Assembly (NCBI GenBank): GCA_036703255.1
Contig: DATNPL010000230.1
Location: forward strand, 51,500-115,499
Source: Drouetiella sp036703255
Lineage (GTDB): Bacteria > Cyanobacteriota > Cyanobacteriia > Elainellales > Elainellaceae
DNA: 64,000 nt
Reading direction: 5' to 3'
This document shows, in pieces, positions 17,922-26,225 of the stretch. Position 1 is the first letter of the stretch; each line of letters opens with the position of its first letter. The position numbers and the translations under genes are program-made. A model generated the notes under the pieces. The model did no database searches, was not told the origin of the DNA, and worked only from the letters and a program-made list of their open reading frames with translations.

Positions 17922-19031
17922 TTAGCTAATTACGACAGGCTCTTGCCCAGGGCTAGTCGGCGGGCTGGGGGGAGCCGCAACCAGCGGCTTTTCTTTGAAC
18001 CAGGGAATCTTGCCATAGAGCGAATCGCTGTACAGCACCGCCAAAAAGACAATTCCCTCAAACACCAGCACCGTCGCATCGGGCAGGTTATGCGCCCGCT
18101 GCAAAATACCGCCGCTTGCCAAAATGCCTCCGACCAGCAGCGAGATGAGAATTGCCGCCAGTGGATTATGCCTAGCCGCAAAGGCCACCAGGATACCGCC
18201 ATAGCCATAGCCCACGTTCAACGACTCATTGGCGCTACCCTGAACCGCCGCAACCTCAACCATGCCCGCCAGTCCCGCACAGGAACCCGCCAAGAAACAG
18301 ACCGTTAGCGTCAGCTGCCCCACCGGAAGTCCGGCAATTCGAGCCGCTCGAATGTTACCGCCTGCCGTGCGTGCCGCAAAGCCAAAGGTCGTGCGCTGAA
18401 TCAAGAAATAGGCGATCGCACAGGCCACGATGCCATAGAGCAAACCCCAATGCACCCGCGAACCGGGAATATTACCCAGCATGATCGCTTCCGGTAGAGG
18501 GAAGGTGGAAGGCTTATTGAGCGAACTGGGGTCTCGCATGGGGCCGCCCACCAAATGGTTGAGCAGGGCGATCGCCACATAGTTCAGCAGCAGGCTGCTA
18601 ATGGTTTCATTCACAGCCCGGTAATGCTTGAGCGCCCCTGCCGCCATAATCCAGAGTCCGCCTGCAATCATGCCAGCGATCGCCATAGCCACTTGAGCAA
18701 TCACCGGAGGCAGAGCAGTGCCCAGACCCAGGCCGATCGCCACGGCCGCGACTCCACCGACCACTAGCGCCCCCTCATTGCCAATAATCACCAGCCCCAA
18801 CCGAGCGGGAAGCGCTGTGCAGAGTGCCGTCAACATCAAAGGAGCCGCTCGAATCAGGGTATTTTGGAAGGTCTGCCAGCTGCCAAAGGCAGACTTCCAA
18901 ATCGAGCCATAAACAGCAAACGGGTTTTGCCCCACTGCTGCACAAAAAACTCCAAACAGCATCAGTCCTGCAAAGATTGCGCCGAAAGACAAACTAATCG
19001 ATTCAAAACTTCTACGCCAGCTATTCATCAC
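17922..19031 (-). CDS. BMP-type ABC transporter permease (first permease subunit)
   Basis: This 369-residue inner-membrane protein has about 9-10 helices, with the family loop GLVIIGNEGALVVGGVAA and, later, the loop TAGGNIRAARIAGLPVGQ of nucleoside/BMP permeases (YufP type). The C-terminus is a proline-rich cytoplasmic tail. It begins 21 nt after the substrate-binding protein gene, so the two are cotranscribed. It forms the transport channel with the product of 16702-17640. Confidence 0.88.
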   Translation of the reverse strand: MMNSWRRSFESISLSFGAIFAGLMLFGVFCAAVGQNPFAVYGSIWKSAFGSWQTFQNTLIRAAPLMLTALCTALPARLGLVIIGNEGALVVGGVAAVAIGLGLGTALPPVIAQVAMAIAGMIAGGLWIMAAGALKHYRAVNETISSLLLNYVAIALLNHLVGGPMRDPSSLNKPSTFPLPEAIMLGNIPGSRVHWGLLYGIVACAIAYFLIQRTTFGFAARTAGGNIRAARIAGLPVGQLTLTVCFLAGSCAGLAGMVEVAAVQGSANESLNVGYGYGGILVAFAARHNPLAAILISLLVGGILASGGILQRAHNLPDATVLVFEGIVFLAVLYSDSLYGKIPWFKEKPLVAAPPSPPTSPGQEPVVIS

Positions 19032-19052
19032 CTTCTCCCCTTGCGCTGCTCT

Positions 19053-20255
19053 TTAGCTGCCGATCGATCCCAACACACCATCGACCAGATAGTTCATGGA
19101 CTCCAGCGTCGGATCATCCTGCTTCAGGGTTGTGCCAGCTGGGATGACAACCTTGCCCGTATTGTCCTTCAGCCCACCTGGATAGATCGTCAGACTGCCA
19201 TCCATCAGCTTGGCTTGAGCCTCATCAGCCGCTTTCTTCGCTTCGGCACCGACGGCAGGGCCATAGGGTGAGATTTTACAGAACCCATCTTTCAAGCCAC
19301 CCCGCAGGATGTGAGGGATTCCTCCATCCATCAGCTTTTTGCCTGCATAAATCTCTTCTGCCAGCTTGGAGTAGATGTTTGTCCAATCCCACTCTGCTCC
19401 GGTTAAGTAACCTTTAGGCGCTAGAGCAATCTGGTCGGCATGGTACCCCGAAGAGAAAATACCGCGCTTTTCAGCCGTTTCAATCACGACTTTTGGGCTG
19501 TCTACGTGGCAGGTGACCACATCAATGCCCTGATCTGCCATGCTGTTGGTGGCTTCAGCTTCTTTAATTGGTTCTGCCCAGTTGCCTGTAAACACAACCT
19601 GGGTGGTGATTTCTGGCTTTACGCTGCGTGCCCCTAGAGTAAAGGCATTGATATTCCGCAAGACCTGCGGAATTGGCTTGGCACCCACAAAGCCGAGCTT
19701 GCCGCTCTTAGAGGTGAGCGCAGCCACAATACCTGAAATGTACTGAGCTTCGTCAATGTAGCCAAAGTAGCTACCCACGTTTTTGGGTGTTTTACCTTCC
19801 TGATACAGTCCCCCTGCGTGGAAAAACTGCACATCAGGGTACTCAGCCGCCATCTTGAGCACATGGGGGTCAAAGTAGCCGAAAGACGTGGGAAAAAGCG
19901 CTACAGCCCCATCAATGTCAATCATGCTACGCATGGATTCGGCCACGGCAGCAGTCTCAGGAACATTCGCTTCTTCGACTAGCTTCACCCAGGAGAATTT
20001 TTTGGCCATGCCTGCTGCACCCGCAGCATGTGCTTGGTTGTATCCATAGTCGTCTTTAGGCCCCACATAGATGAAGCCAATGGTGATGGGATTGCCACCC
20101 GCAGCGGCAGGACTCGCCCCAGTGCTAGCATCGGAGGTGCTAGGGGTGGAGGCGCAGCCTGTTCCATACCTTGAGGCAATGCCAAAAGCGCCAGTGGCTA
20201 ACAGACCCCTCAGAATTTGGCGGCGCGACAGGCGAACAACTCTTTTTTGACTCAC
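19053..20255 (-). CDS. BMP family ABC transporter substrate-binding lipoprotein
   Basis: This is a periplasmic binding protein of the basic membrane protein (Med/PnrA) family, 400 residues long. The N-terminus has a twin-arginine motif (SRRQILRG, Arg11-Arg12), a hydrophobic stretch and Cys34 in GTGC, so it is probably a Tat-exported lipoprotein. The mature part begins ITIGFIYVGPKDDYGYNQAH, a typical BMP start. Family members bind nucleosides or other small nitrogenous compounds. The start is GTG at 20255 with AGGGAG eight nt upstream. It heads the six-gene cluster, and two NtcA boxes lie 236-282 nt upstream. Confidence 0.9.
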   Translation of the reverse strand: MSQKRVVRLSRRQILRGLLATGAFGIASRYGTGCASTPSTSDASTGASPAAAGGNPITIGFIYVGPKDDYGYNQAHAAGAAGMAKKFSWVKLVEEANVPETAAVAESMRSMIDIDGAVALFPTSFGYFDPHVLKMAAEYPDVQFFHAGGLYQEGKTPKNVGSYFGYIDEAQYISGIVAALTSKSGKLGFVGAKPIPQVLRNINAFTLGARSVKPEITTQVVFTGNWAEPIKEAEATNSMADQGIDVVTCHVDSPKVVIETAEKRGIFSSGYHADQIALAPKGYLTGAEWDWTNIYSKLAEEIYAGKKLMDGGIPHILRGGLKDGFCKISPYGPAVGAEAKKAADEAQAKLMDGSLTIYPGGLKDNTGKVVIPAGTTLKQDDPTLESMNYLVDGVLGSIGS

Positions 20256-20392
20256 TTCCTCGACTCCCTTTTATTGGTGCTTGTTTGTTGGTGCTTGATG
20301 TGTTGAGAAACCGTTAGGTGCTATTGGGAAGATTATGCGGCTAATTGCGCGATCGCCAACTTGCTTAATCCCCGTATTTCTGATTAAATTTT

Positions 20393-20415
20393 GTGTCAAC
20401 TTTCTTACTTGACAC
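20393..20415 (-). promoter_or_regulatory. Leader hairpin GTGTCAA-N9-TTGACAC upstream of the BMP operon
   Basis: Perfect 7-bp inverted arms with a 9-nt loop lie between the NtcA boxes and the GTG start. On the minus strand one arm reads TTGACA, but no good -10 follows at 16-18 nt. It is more likely an operator or leader hairpin than a promoter. Confidence 0.35.
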
Positions 20416-20490
20416 GATTTCAGGGTTGAGCGAATCTAAGCTGGCTGATTTTGCGTGTGACCTTGCATGTAACCTTGAATTTTCACCCCT

Positions 20491-20504
20491 GTACCAAGGT
20501 GTAC
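20491..20504 (-). promoter_or_regulatory. NtcA box, gene-proximal (GTA-N8-TAC)
   Basis: The sequence GTACCAAGGTGTAC is an exact match to the NtcA consensus GTA-N8-TAC and is also nearly palindromic. On the minus strand a TTACAT hexamer follows about 18 nt downstream, slightly closer than the usual 20-24 nt. It would activate the nitrogen cluster when 2-oxoglutarate is high (nitrogen limitation). Confidence 0.7.
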
Positions 20505-20523
20505 TAAAGGAAACTTTTTATCC

Positions 20524-20537
20524 GTAACTGACAATAC
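20524..20537 (-). promoter_or_regulatory. NtcA box, gene-distal (GTA-N8-TAC)
   Basis: GTAACTGACAATAC matches GTA-N8-TAC exactly. Its centre is 33 bp from that of the first box, close to three helical turns, so both dimers would lie on the same DNA face. Confidence 0.62.
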
Positions 20538-20946
20538 CCTTTTAGAAGGATGACACTTCCCTAAATTTAAGTTATGCAAATGTTACTCTCGAAAAATCAA
20601 AGTAAAACTCAGTCTGACTCAGCCGTTTTTTTGAGAAAATCTTTGTAAGATCTCGGCAGTAGGCATATAAAAATACAGGATTGTGGTGTAAACTTCTTGT
20701 CATTGAATTAATACTTCTTTATCTTGTGCGTACTAAATAGTTAGGGCACTAACTTCTGGGTAAGTATTCCTGATCTGAGGTTGTGCAACCCATTCATGCC
20801 ATTACCGACCGCATTACCCAGGCTTTCGCTGCATTATCGTTACGACCTGCGGCATGTTTTTTAGGATTTGCAATGCAGCATTCGGAAGCAGTTCTTTATT
20901 ACAGGCTCTGTCACTTATGGGGGTTTTCAAGATGATGGTTCGTAAC

Positions 20947-20967
20947 AATGGAGAAGCGCTCTCCATT
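20947..20967 (+). promoter_or_regulatory. Inverted repeat upstream of the RND efflux genes
   Basis: AATGGAGA and TCTCCATT are perfect 8-bp arms around AGCGC, 228 nt before the chosen start of the membrane-fusion gene. This is a candidate repressor operator; no local regulator gene is seen. Confidence 0.35.
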
Positions 20968-21194
20968 TGGTCTTCGATCTGACCCACTCTCACCCCTGAT
21001 GTGATTTAGGTCTTCACGCACTGAACTAATCTCCCTTACGGGTGATGTTTAGCCATTGGCTTGACGATCGCTCTCCCCTTAACACCTGTACAGCAGGCGA
21101 TCGGCTATCAAAGCTTCTAGGGAAATTCAGCCCTGTGCTTCTGCACCCCAAAATCCTTAATTACCTGAAACCTCTCCACACAGTTAGGTGGCTA

Positions 21195-22610
21195 ATGAAA
21201 AAATTCAGCATTCTCCATAGCTCTCTTGATTCCGGTAGTCATGCTCTTTCTAGGCGACTGCCTCAACGAATATCCGGTCAACTATCCGGGCGGCTTATCA
21301 GTGCCACCCTATTGCTCTCGGTATTGGTGAGCAGCTGCGGCGGCGGTGCCCCCACTGCCCAAGCGCCGCCGCCTACCCCAGTAGAGCTGCAAGAGGTGAA
21401 ATCTAGCACGGTTCAAGAAAGCTCTGAATTTGTAGGTGCATTGGAAGCCCAAAACCGCGTAGAGCTGCGTCCGGAAGTTGATGGGCGCATCGTGCAAATT
21501 TTCGTTGCACCCGGCCAAGCTGTAGCCGCAGGAGAACCGATCGCTGAGTTAAAAGCCGATCGCAACGTGGCTCAGGTTAGTGGCGCTACAGCGGATGTGG
21601 GCGCAGCTCAAGCTGCCGTCAGCACAGCGGACGCTCAGGTGCAGTCTGCTCAGGCAGATGTTGCCCAAGCTAAAGCACAGGCAGAGAGCGCTGCCGCTGA
21701 TGTCAAGCTACAGGAGGCTGACTATCGTAGGGTCGATAGCCTGGTTCAAGAAGGTGCCCAGGCGGTTCAAGCCAGAGATCAGGCTGCCAATCAGCGAGAT
21801 ACGGCGCTGGCGGCGCTGAAAGCGGCTCAAGAACAGGTTCGCGCCAATGAAGAGCAAGTTCGCGCTGCCGCAGCGGCTCGAGAAGAGGCCAGAGCTAGAC
21901 TTTCTAGCACTCAAGCCGCGCAAGATGTGGCAACAACAGATTTGGACGATAACTTGGTTAGAGCGCCGATCGCCGGGGTTGTGGGCAATGTGCCCGCCAA
22001 AGTAGGAGACTATGCCCAGACGGATACCACCATCACCAGCATTATTCAAAATGGTGCGCTAGACCTAAATCTCTCGGTGCCGATCGAGCGCACGGTTGAT
22101 CTGCGGACGGGATTAGCGGTAGAACTCCTCGACCAGCAAGGCAAATCTCTCACCACAGGCCGGATCTCTTTCGTTTCTCCAGAAGTTAATGCGACCGATC
22201 AGGCTGTACTGGCCAAAGCCACCTTTCCCAACAATGGCAGGCTCAAGGATGGTCAGCTTGTTCGCGCCAAAATCATCTGGCAGACGGCTCCGGGCATTCT
22301 AGTGCCGATCAATGTCGTGACTCGAATTGCCGGACAAACGTTTGTCTATGTGGCAGGCACTGGCTCAGGCGAAAAGCCAGAAGGGGAAGGAGCCGCTGCT
22401 GAGACGCCCGCCCCCGCAGAGGGGCAGCCTCAGCAGGTCGCGCAGCAACGGCTCGTGCGCTTGGGCGATATCCAGGGAAATAGCTATCAGGTGCTAGAAG
22501 GACTCAAACCCGGAGAGCAAATTGTGGTTTCCGGCATTCTTAACCTTCAAGATGGTTCGCCTATTACGGTGGCGCAAGCTCAGCCTGTAGGGACACAGCA
22601 GCCTCAGTAG
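21195..22610 (+). CDS. RND efflux membrane fusion protein (periplasmic adaptor lipoprotein)
   Basis: This adaptor subunit links an RND pump to an outer-membrane channel. A lipoprotein signal ends in LVSSC, followed by a Pro/Ala linker. A biotinyl-lipoyl half with PEVDGRIVQIFVAPGQAVAAGEPIAEL comes next, then a long Ala/Gln-rich coiled-coil hairpin and the second lipoyl half LVRAPIAGVVGNVPAKVGDY. Beta-barrel and membrane-proximal domains complete it. I chose the ATG at 21195 (MKKFS), which gives a normal signal peptide; an in-frame GTG at 21042 adds 51 atypical residues. A low-complexity Ala/Glu/Gln insert precedes the last domain. It is followed directly by the RND pump gene. Confidence 0.88.
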   Translation: MKKFSILHSSLDSGSHALSRRLPQRISGQLSGRLISATLLLSVLVSSCGGGAPTAQAPPPTPVELQEVKSSTVQESSEFVGALEAQNRVELRPEVDGRIVQIFVAPGQAVAAGEPIAELKADRNVAQVSGATADVGAAQAAVSTADAQVQSAQADVAQAKAQAESAAADVKLQEADYRRVDSLVQEGAQAVQARDQAANQRDTALAALKAAQEQVRANEEQVRAAAAAREEARARLSSTQAAQDVATTDLDDNLVRAPIAGVVGNVPAKVGDYAQTDTTITSIIQNGALDLNLSVPIERTVDLRTGLAVELLDQQGKSLTTGRISFVSPEVNATDQAVLAKATFPNNGRLKDGQLVRAKIIWQTAPGILVPINVVTRIAGQTFVYVAGTGSGEKPEGEGAAAETPAPAEGQPQQVAQQRLVRLGDIQGNSYQVLEGLKPGEQIVVSGILNLQDGSPITVAQAQPVGTQQPQ

Positions 22611-22711
22611 AACACTTCTTAGAGGAGCTGTTCTATCTTTTGAGGACGCTAGCGCCCCTCTCAGAAGATAAGCGAGGCATTGGAAACACCACCTTACCCC
22701 CCACTTCACCC

Positions 22712-25700
22712 ATGTTTGCTGACTTTTTTATCAAGCGACCGATTTTTACTTCCGTCTGCTCGATTATCATCCTGCTACTGGGGATTATTGCTGGACTTAC
22801 CCTCCCGATCGCCCAATTCCCCGATATTTCGCCGAAACAGGTGGTTGTAACTGCCAACTACGCCGGAGCCGATGCGGAAACGGTGGAAAGTGGCATTACC
22901 AACTTGCTAGAGCAGGAAATCAACGGCGTGAAAGGGCTGCGGTACATGAGTTCTTCCAGCAGCAGCGACGGTACCAGCCAGATTACCGTCACCTTTGATG
23001 CTGCCCAAGACCCAGATATTGCCACAGTCAACGTACAAAACCGCGTGTCTCGTGCGCAGGCTCGATTGCCGGGTCAGGTGGTACAAACCGGAGTCACAGT
23101 CAGCCAACAGGAAAGCAACTTCTTGATGGCGGTCGCGCTCTACACCGACAACGGCGAGTACGACAACCTGTTTCTAAGCAACTATGCCGACCTGTACATT
23201 CTCAACAACCTCAAGCGGCTGAATGGCATAGGCGGGATTCAAATTTTTGGAGAACGCAAATATGCCATGCGTATCTGGCTTGATCCGAACCGCCTTGCCA
23301 GTCGGGGCTTAACCGCACAGGATGTCAGTACGGCGATTCAGGAGCAAAACATTCAGGTAGGGGCGGGTCAGCTTGGACAAGAGCCTGCGTCTAGCGATCA
23401 AGACTATCAGCTCAACCTAAGAGCTATTAGTCGCCTCAAGGATGTTTCAGAGTTTGAAAATATTGTCCTGAAGACGGGAGCCAATGGCTCTCTGGTACAG
23501 CTCAAAGATGTAGGACGGGTGGAGCTAGGCGCTGAAAATTATGGCACCGATCTAACCTACAACAATCTAGAGGCTGTGGGGCTAGGGGTAACCCAGCGTC
23601 CGGGCAGCAACGCCCTGCAAACGAGCGAAGCGATTCGGGAAGAAATGGAGCGCCTGAGTGAAACCTTCCCACCTGGTATGAAGTACGCGATCGCCTTCGA
23701 TACCACCATGTTTGTGGAAGCCTCACTGGAAGAAGTTGTGATTACGCTCGTCACTGCTGTCTTGTTGGTGGTGCTGGTGATGTACATCTTTTTGCAAGAC
23801 TGGCGAGCCACGCTGATTCCAACGGCGGCAATTCCAGTCTCGTTGCTAGGGGTGTTTCTGTTTACTAAGCTGTTTGGGTTCTCGATTAACACCCTGACGC
23901 TGTTTGGCCTAACTCTGGGAACTGGGGTGGTCGTGGATGATGCCATTGTCGTCGTGGAAGCCGTTGCCACGAAAGTTCAAGATCGGGGGATGCATCCGCT
24001 TCCAGCAGCGATTGAAGCCATGCGGGAGCTTTCGGGTGCGGTCATTGCGACTTCGCTGGTGCTAATGGCGGTGTTTATTCCCGTCGCCTTTTTCCCGGGT
24101 ACAACGGGGGCAATTTATCAGCAGTTTGCTCTGACGATCGCCTTTTCGATCGTCATTTCCACCTTCAATGCCCTTACTCTGTCCCCGATGCTGTCGGCGC
24201 TGCTGCTGCGTCCTCGGCAGGAAAGCCATTCTTTTCTGGGCAGATTCTTTGACGGCTTTAACCGAGTTTTTGATCGAATTCGGCGCGCCTATGAGCGATT
24301 TCTTGGCTTTCTGGGAGGCATCCGATACATCGTTTTGGCGATCTTCATTGCGTCTTTGGGGCTGACGGCTTGGGTGTACGGTATCGTGCCTTCAGCCTTC
24401 TTGCCGGAAGAAGATCAGGGCTATTTCATTACGATCGTGCAGGCTCCAGAAGGTTCTTCTTTGAGCTACACCAAGAAGATCCTGGATGAAGCTTCTGAAA
24501 CGGTGCGATTGCTGCCTGAAGTGCAGTCAAACTTCGCCATCACGGGCTTTAGCTTCACGGGCATTGCGTCCAATCAGGGCATTATGTTTACACTGCTCAA
24601 GCCTTGGGGCGATCGCAAACAGGCGGCTCAGCAGGTCAAGGCGCTGATTGGGCAGATACAAATGAAGTATTTTGCCGATACCCGTGCCCGCATCTTTGCC
24701 GTTAACCCACCCTCTATTCAAGGTTTGGGTAACTTTGGCGGCTTCCAGATGGAAATGCAGGATCGGCGTGGCAACTTGCCCCTCGACCAGTTTGTCGGCT
24801 ACCTTTATCAGCTCATGGGGGCTTCTAACCAAAATCCAAATCTCAGCGGGGTGTTTAGCACCTACTCGGCTAGCTCGCCGCAACTGCTGGTAGAAGTGAA
24901 TCGCAACCGTGCTAAATCGCTAAACGTAGGTGTAGATAATGTCTTTGAGACGTTGCAAACCTTCTTGGGTTCGCAGTATGTCAACGACTTCAGCCTTGAT
25001 CAGCGCAACTACCGGGTTTACATTCAGGCCGATCAGCAGTTTCGCTCTAAGCCGGATGATATTCAGCAGCTTTATGTGCGATCGGGTGATAACCAAATGA
25101 TTCCCTTGAGTAATCTGGTGACGATTACCCCCGCAACCAGCGCTCAGACCATCACCCACTACAACCTCTACCGCTCGATCTCAGTGCAGGGAGCCGCAGC
25201 CCCCGGCAAGAGTTCGGGTCAAGCCTTGCAGGCGATGGAAGAGACGGCTAAGCAAATCTTCCCACCCGGTCTAGGCTATGAATGGACAGGTACAGCGCTA
25301 GAGGAAGTGGAATCGGGCGGTCAAGCGTCGCTGATCTTCAGCATTGGTTTGGTGATGGTGTTTTTGGTGCTGGCAGCTCAGTATGAGAGCTATGTCGATC
25401 CCATTATCATCATGCTGACAGTGCCCTTGGCGGTGTTGGGTGCCCTCAGCGGACAGTATTTTCGGGGCTTTGCCAACGATGCCTACTGTCAGATTGGTCT
25501 GGTAATGCTGATTGGCTTGGCGAGTAAAAACGCCATTCTGATCGTCGAGTATGCCAATCAGCTCCGAGAGAAAGGTTTGGGCATTACGCAGGCAGCGATC
25601 GAGGCCGCTCAAGATCGTTTACGCCCTATTTTGATGACGGCGATTTCGGGGCTGGTGGGCTTCTTTCCGCTGGCGATCGCCACGGGAGCCGGAGCCGCTA

Positions 25701-25879
25701 GCCGTCAGTCTTTGGGAACTGCCGTTTTTGGAGGATACCTGCTGTCCACCTTCCTCAGCCTGTTTTTAGTGCCCATTCTCTACATCATTACCAAGAATTT
25801 GAACGATCGCTTCTTTCCGCCTAGTAAAGATCGCAAAGAGCAAGAGCGGCTGATGGAGACTTCCAAGTCAGCTTCGTAG
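22712..25879 (+). CDS. RND family efflux transporter permease (HAE-1/AcrB type)
   Basis: This inner-membrane drug/proton antiporter has 1055 residues from the chosen start. It begins MFADFFIKRPIFTSVCSIII, the classic HAE-1 opening with TM1. Helix 4 carries GTGVVVDDAIVVVEAV, including the Asp pair needed for proton relay, and the C-terminal half has GLASKNAILIVEYAN. The ATG at 22712 gives the family-standard N-terminus; the frame extends 24 residues further upstream. It pairs with the adaptor 101 nt upstream, and the outer-membrane partner is not in the window. A strong terminator follows at 25898. Confidence 0.92.
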   Translation: MFADFFIKRPIFTSVCSIIILLLGIIAGLTLPIAQFPDISPKQVVVTANYAGADAETVESGITNLLEQEINGVKGLRYMSSSSSSDGTSQITVTFDAAQDPDIATVNVQNRVSRAQARLPGQVVQTGVTVSQQESNFLMAVALYTDNGEYDNLFLSNYADLYILNNLKRLNGIGGIQIFGERKYAMRIWLDPNRLASRGLTAQDVSTAIQEQNIQVGAGQLGQEPASSDQDYQLNLRAISRLKDVSEFENIVLKTGANGSLVQLKDVGRVELGAENYGTDLTYNNLEAVGLGVTQRPGSNALQTSEAIREEMERLSETFPPGMKYAIAFDTTMFVEASLEEVVITLVTAVLLVVLVMYIFLQDWRATLIPTAAIPVSLLGVFLFTKLFGFSINTLTLFGLTLGTGVVVDDAIVVVEAVATKVQDRGMHPLPAAIEAMRELSGAVIATSLVLMAVFIPVAFFPGTTGAIYQQFALTIAFSIVISTFNALTLSPMLSALLLRPRQESHSFLGRFFDGFNRVFDRIRRAYERFLGFLGGIRYIVLAIFIASLGLTAWVYGIVPSAFLPEEDQGYFITIVQAPEGSSLSYTKKILDEASETVRLLPEVQSNFAITGFSFTGIASNQGIMFTLLKPWGDRKQAAQQVKALIGQIQMKYFADTRARIFAVNPPSIQGLGNFGGFQMEMQDRRGNLPLDQFVGYLYQLMGASNQNPNLSGVFSTYSASSPQLLVEVNRNRAKSLNVGVDNVFETLQTFLGSQYVNDFSLDQRNYRVYIQADQQFRSKPDDIQQLYVRSGDNQMIPLSNLVTITPATSAQTITHYNLYRSISVQGAAAPGKSSGQALQAMEETAKQIFPPGLGYEWTGTALEEVESGGQASLIFSIGLVMVFLVLAAQYESYVDPIIIMLTVPLAVLGALSGQYFRGFANDAYCQIGLVMLIGLASKNAILIVEYANQLREKGLGITQAAIEAAQDRLRPILMTAISGLVGFFPLAIATGAGAASRQSLGTAVFGGYLLSTFLSLFLVPILYIITKNLNDRFFPPSKDRKEQERLMETSKSAS

Positions 25880-25897
25880 CAGATAGGAAGTAAAGTC

Positions 25898-25926
25898 AAA
25901 AAAGCTCGCCACTGGCGAGCTTTTTT
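25898..25926 (+). terminator. Intrinsic terminator of the RND efflux operon
   Basis: GCTCGCC and GGCGAGC arms with a 3-nt loop are flanked by A6 before and T7 after, 18 nt after the RND stop codon. It is a canonical rho-independent terminator. Confidence 0.93.
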
Positions 25927-26225
25927 TGGCGCTAATCTCCAAGGGAATCTCAGCATGCTAGAGTCGAATGAGCCTGTTTTGTGGCTTTAGCTGATTTAGG
26001 GTTGTGTTAAAGCTAGATTCCGCCGTCTGGATCACTCTCTCAAAAAGATTTTGGCAAAGCCATCATGAGGGGCAAGTCTAAATGAGATGGGCAGCATTGG
26101 ACTCAGACGACAGCAGAGGAACTCACCAAAAGATAGATGGTGGAATTCTAGAAACAGCCAAACAATAGCTAAGGCTCGACTTTTTTGTCGCGTCACTCTA
26201 ACCCACTCGTTGCTCCTAATTTTTT
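25927..26225. other. Intergenic region upstream of malQ
   Basis: About 300 nt with no gene, repeat or clear operator that I can support. It presumably contains the malQ promoter. Confidence 0.4.

Larger units (their letters stand above)
20256..21194. other. 939-nt intergenic region between the divergent nitrogen cluster and efflux genes
   Basis: No gene is supported. It holds the two NtcA boxes, a leader hairpin (20393-20415) and, near the efflux genes, an 8-bp inverted repeat AATGGAGA-N5-TCTCCATT (20947-20967) that could be an operator. The efflux adaptor frame extends upstream to a GTG at 21042. Confidence 0.5.

Noticed and set aside
20377..20399. TTGACA on the minus strand as the -35 box of the BMP operon promoter
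   Set aside because: No acceptable -10 hexamer lies 16-18 nt downstream, so it is better read as one arm of a hairpin.
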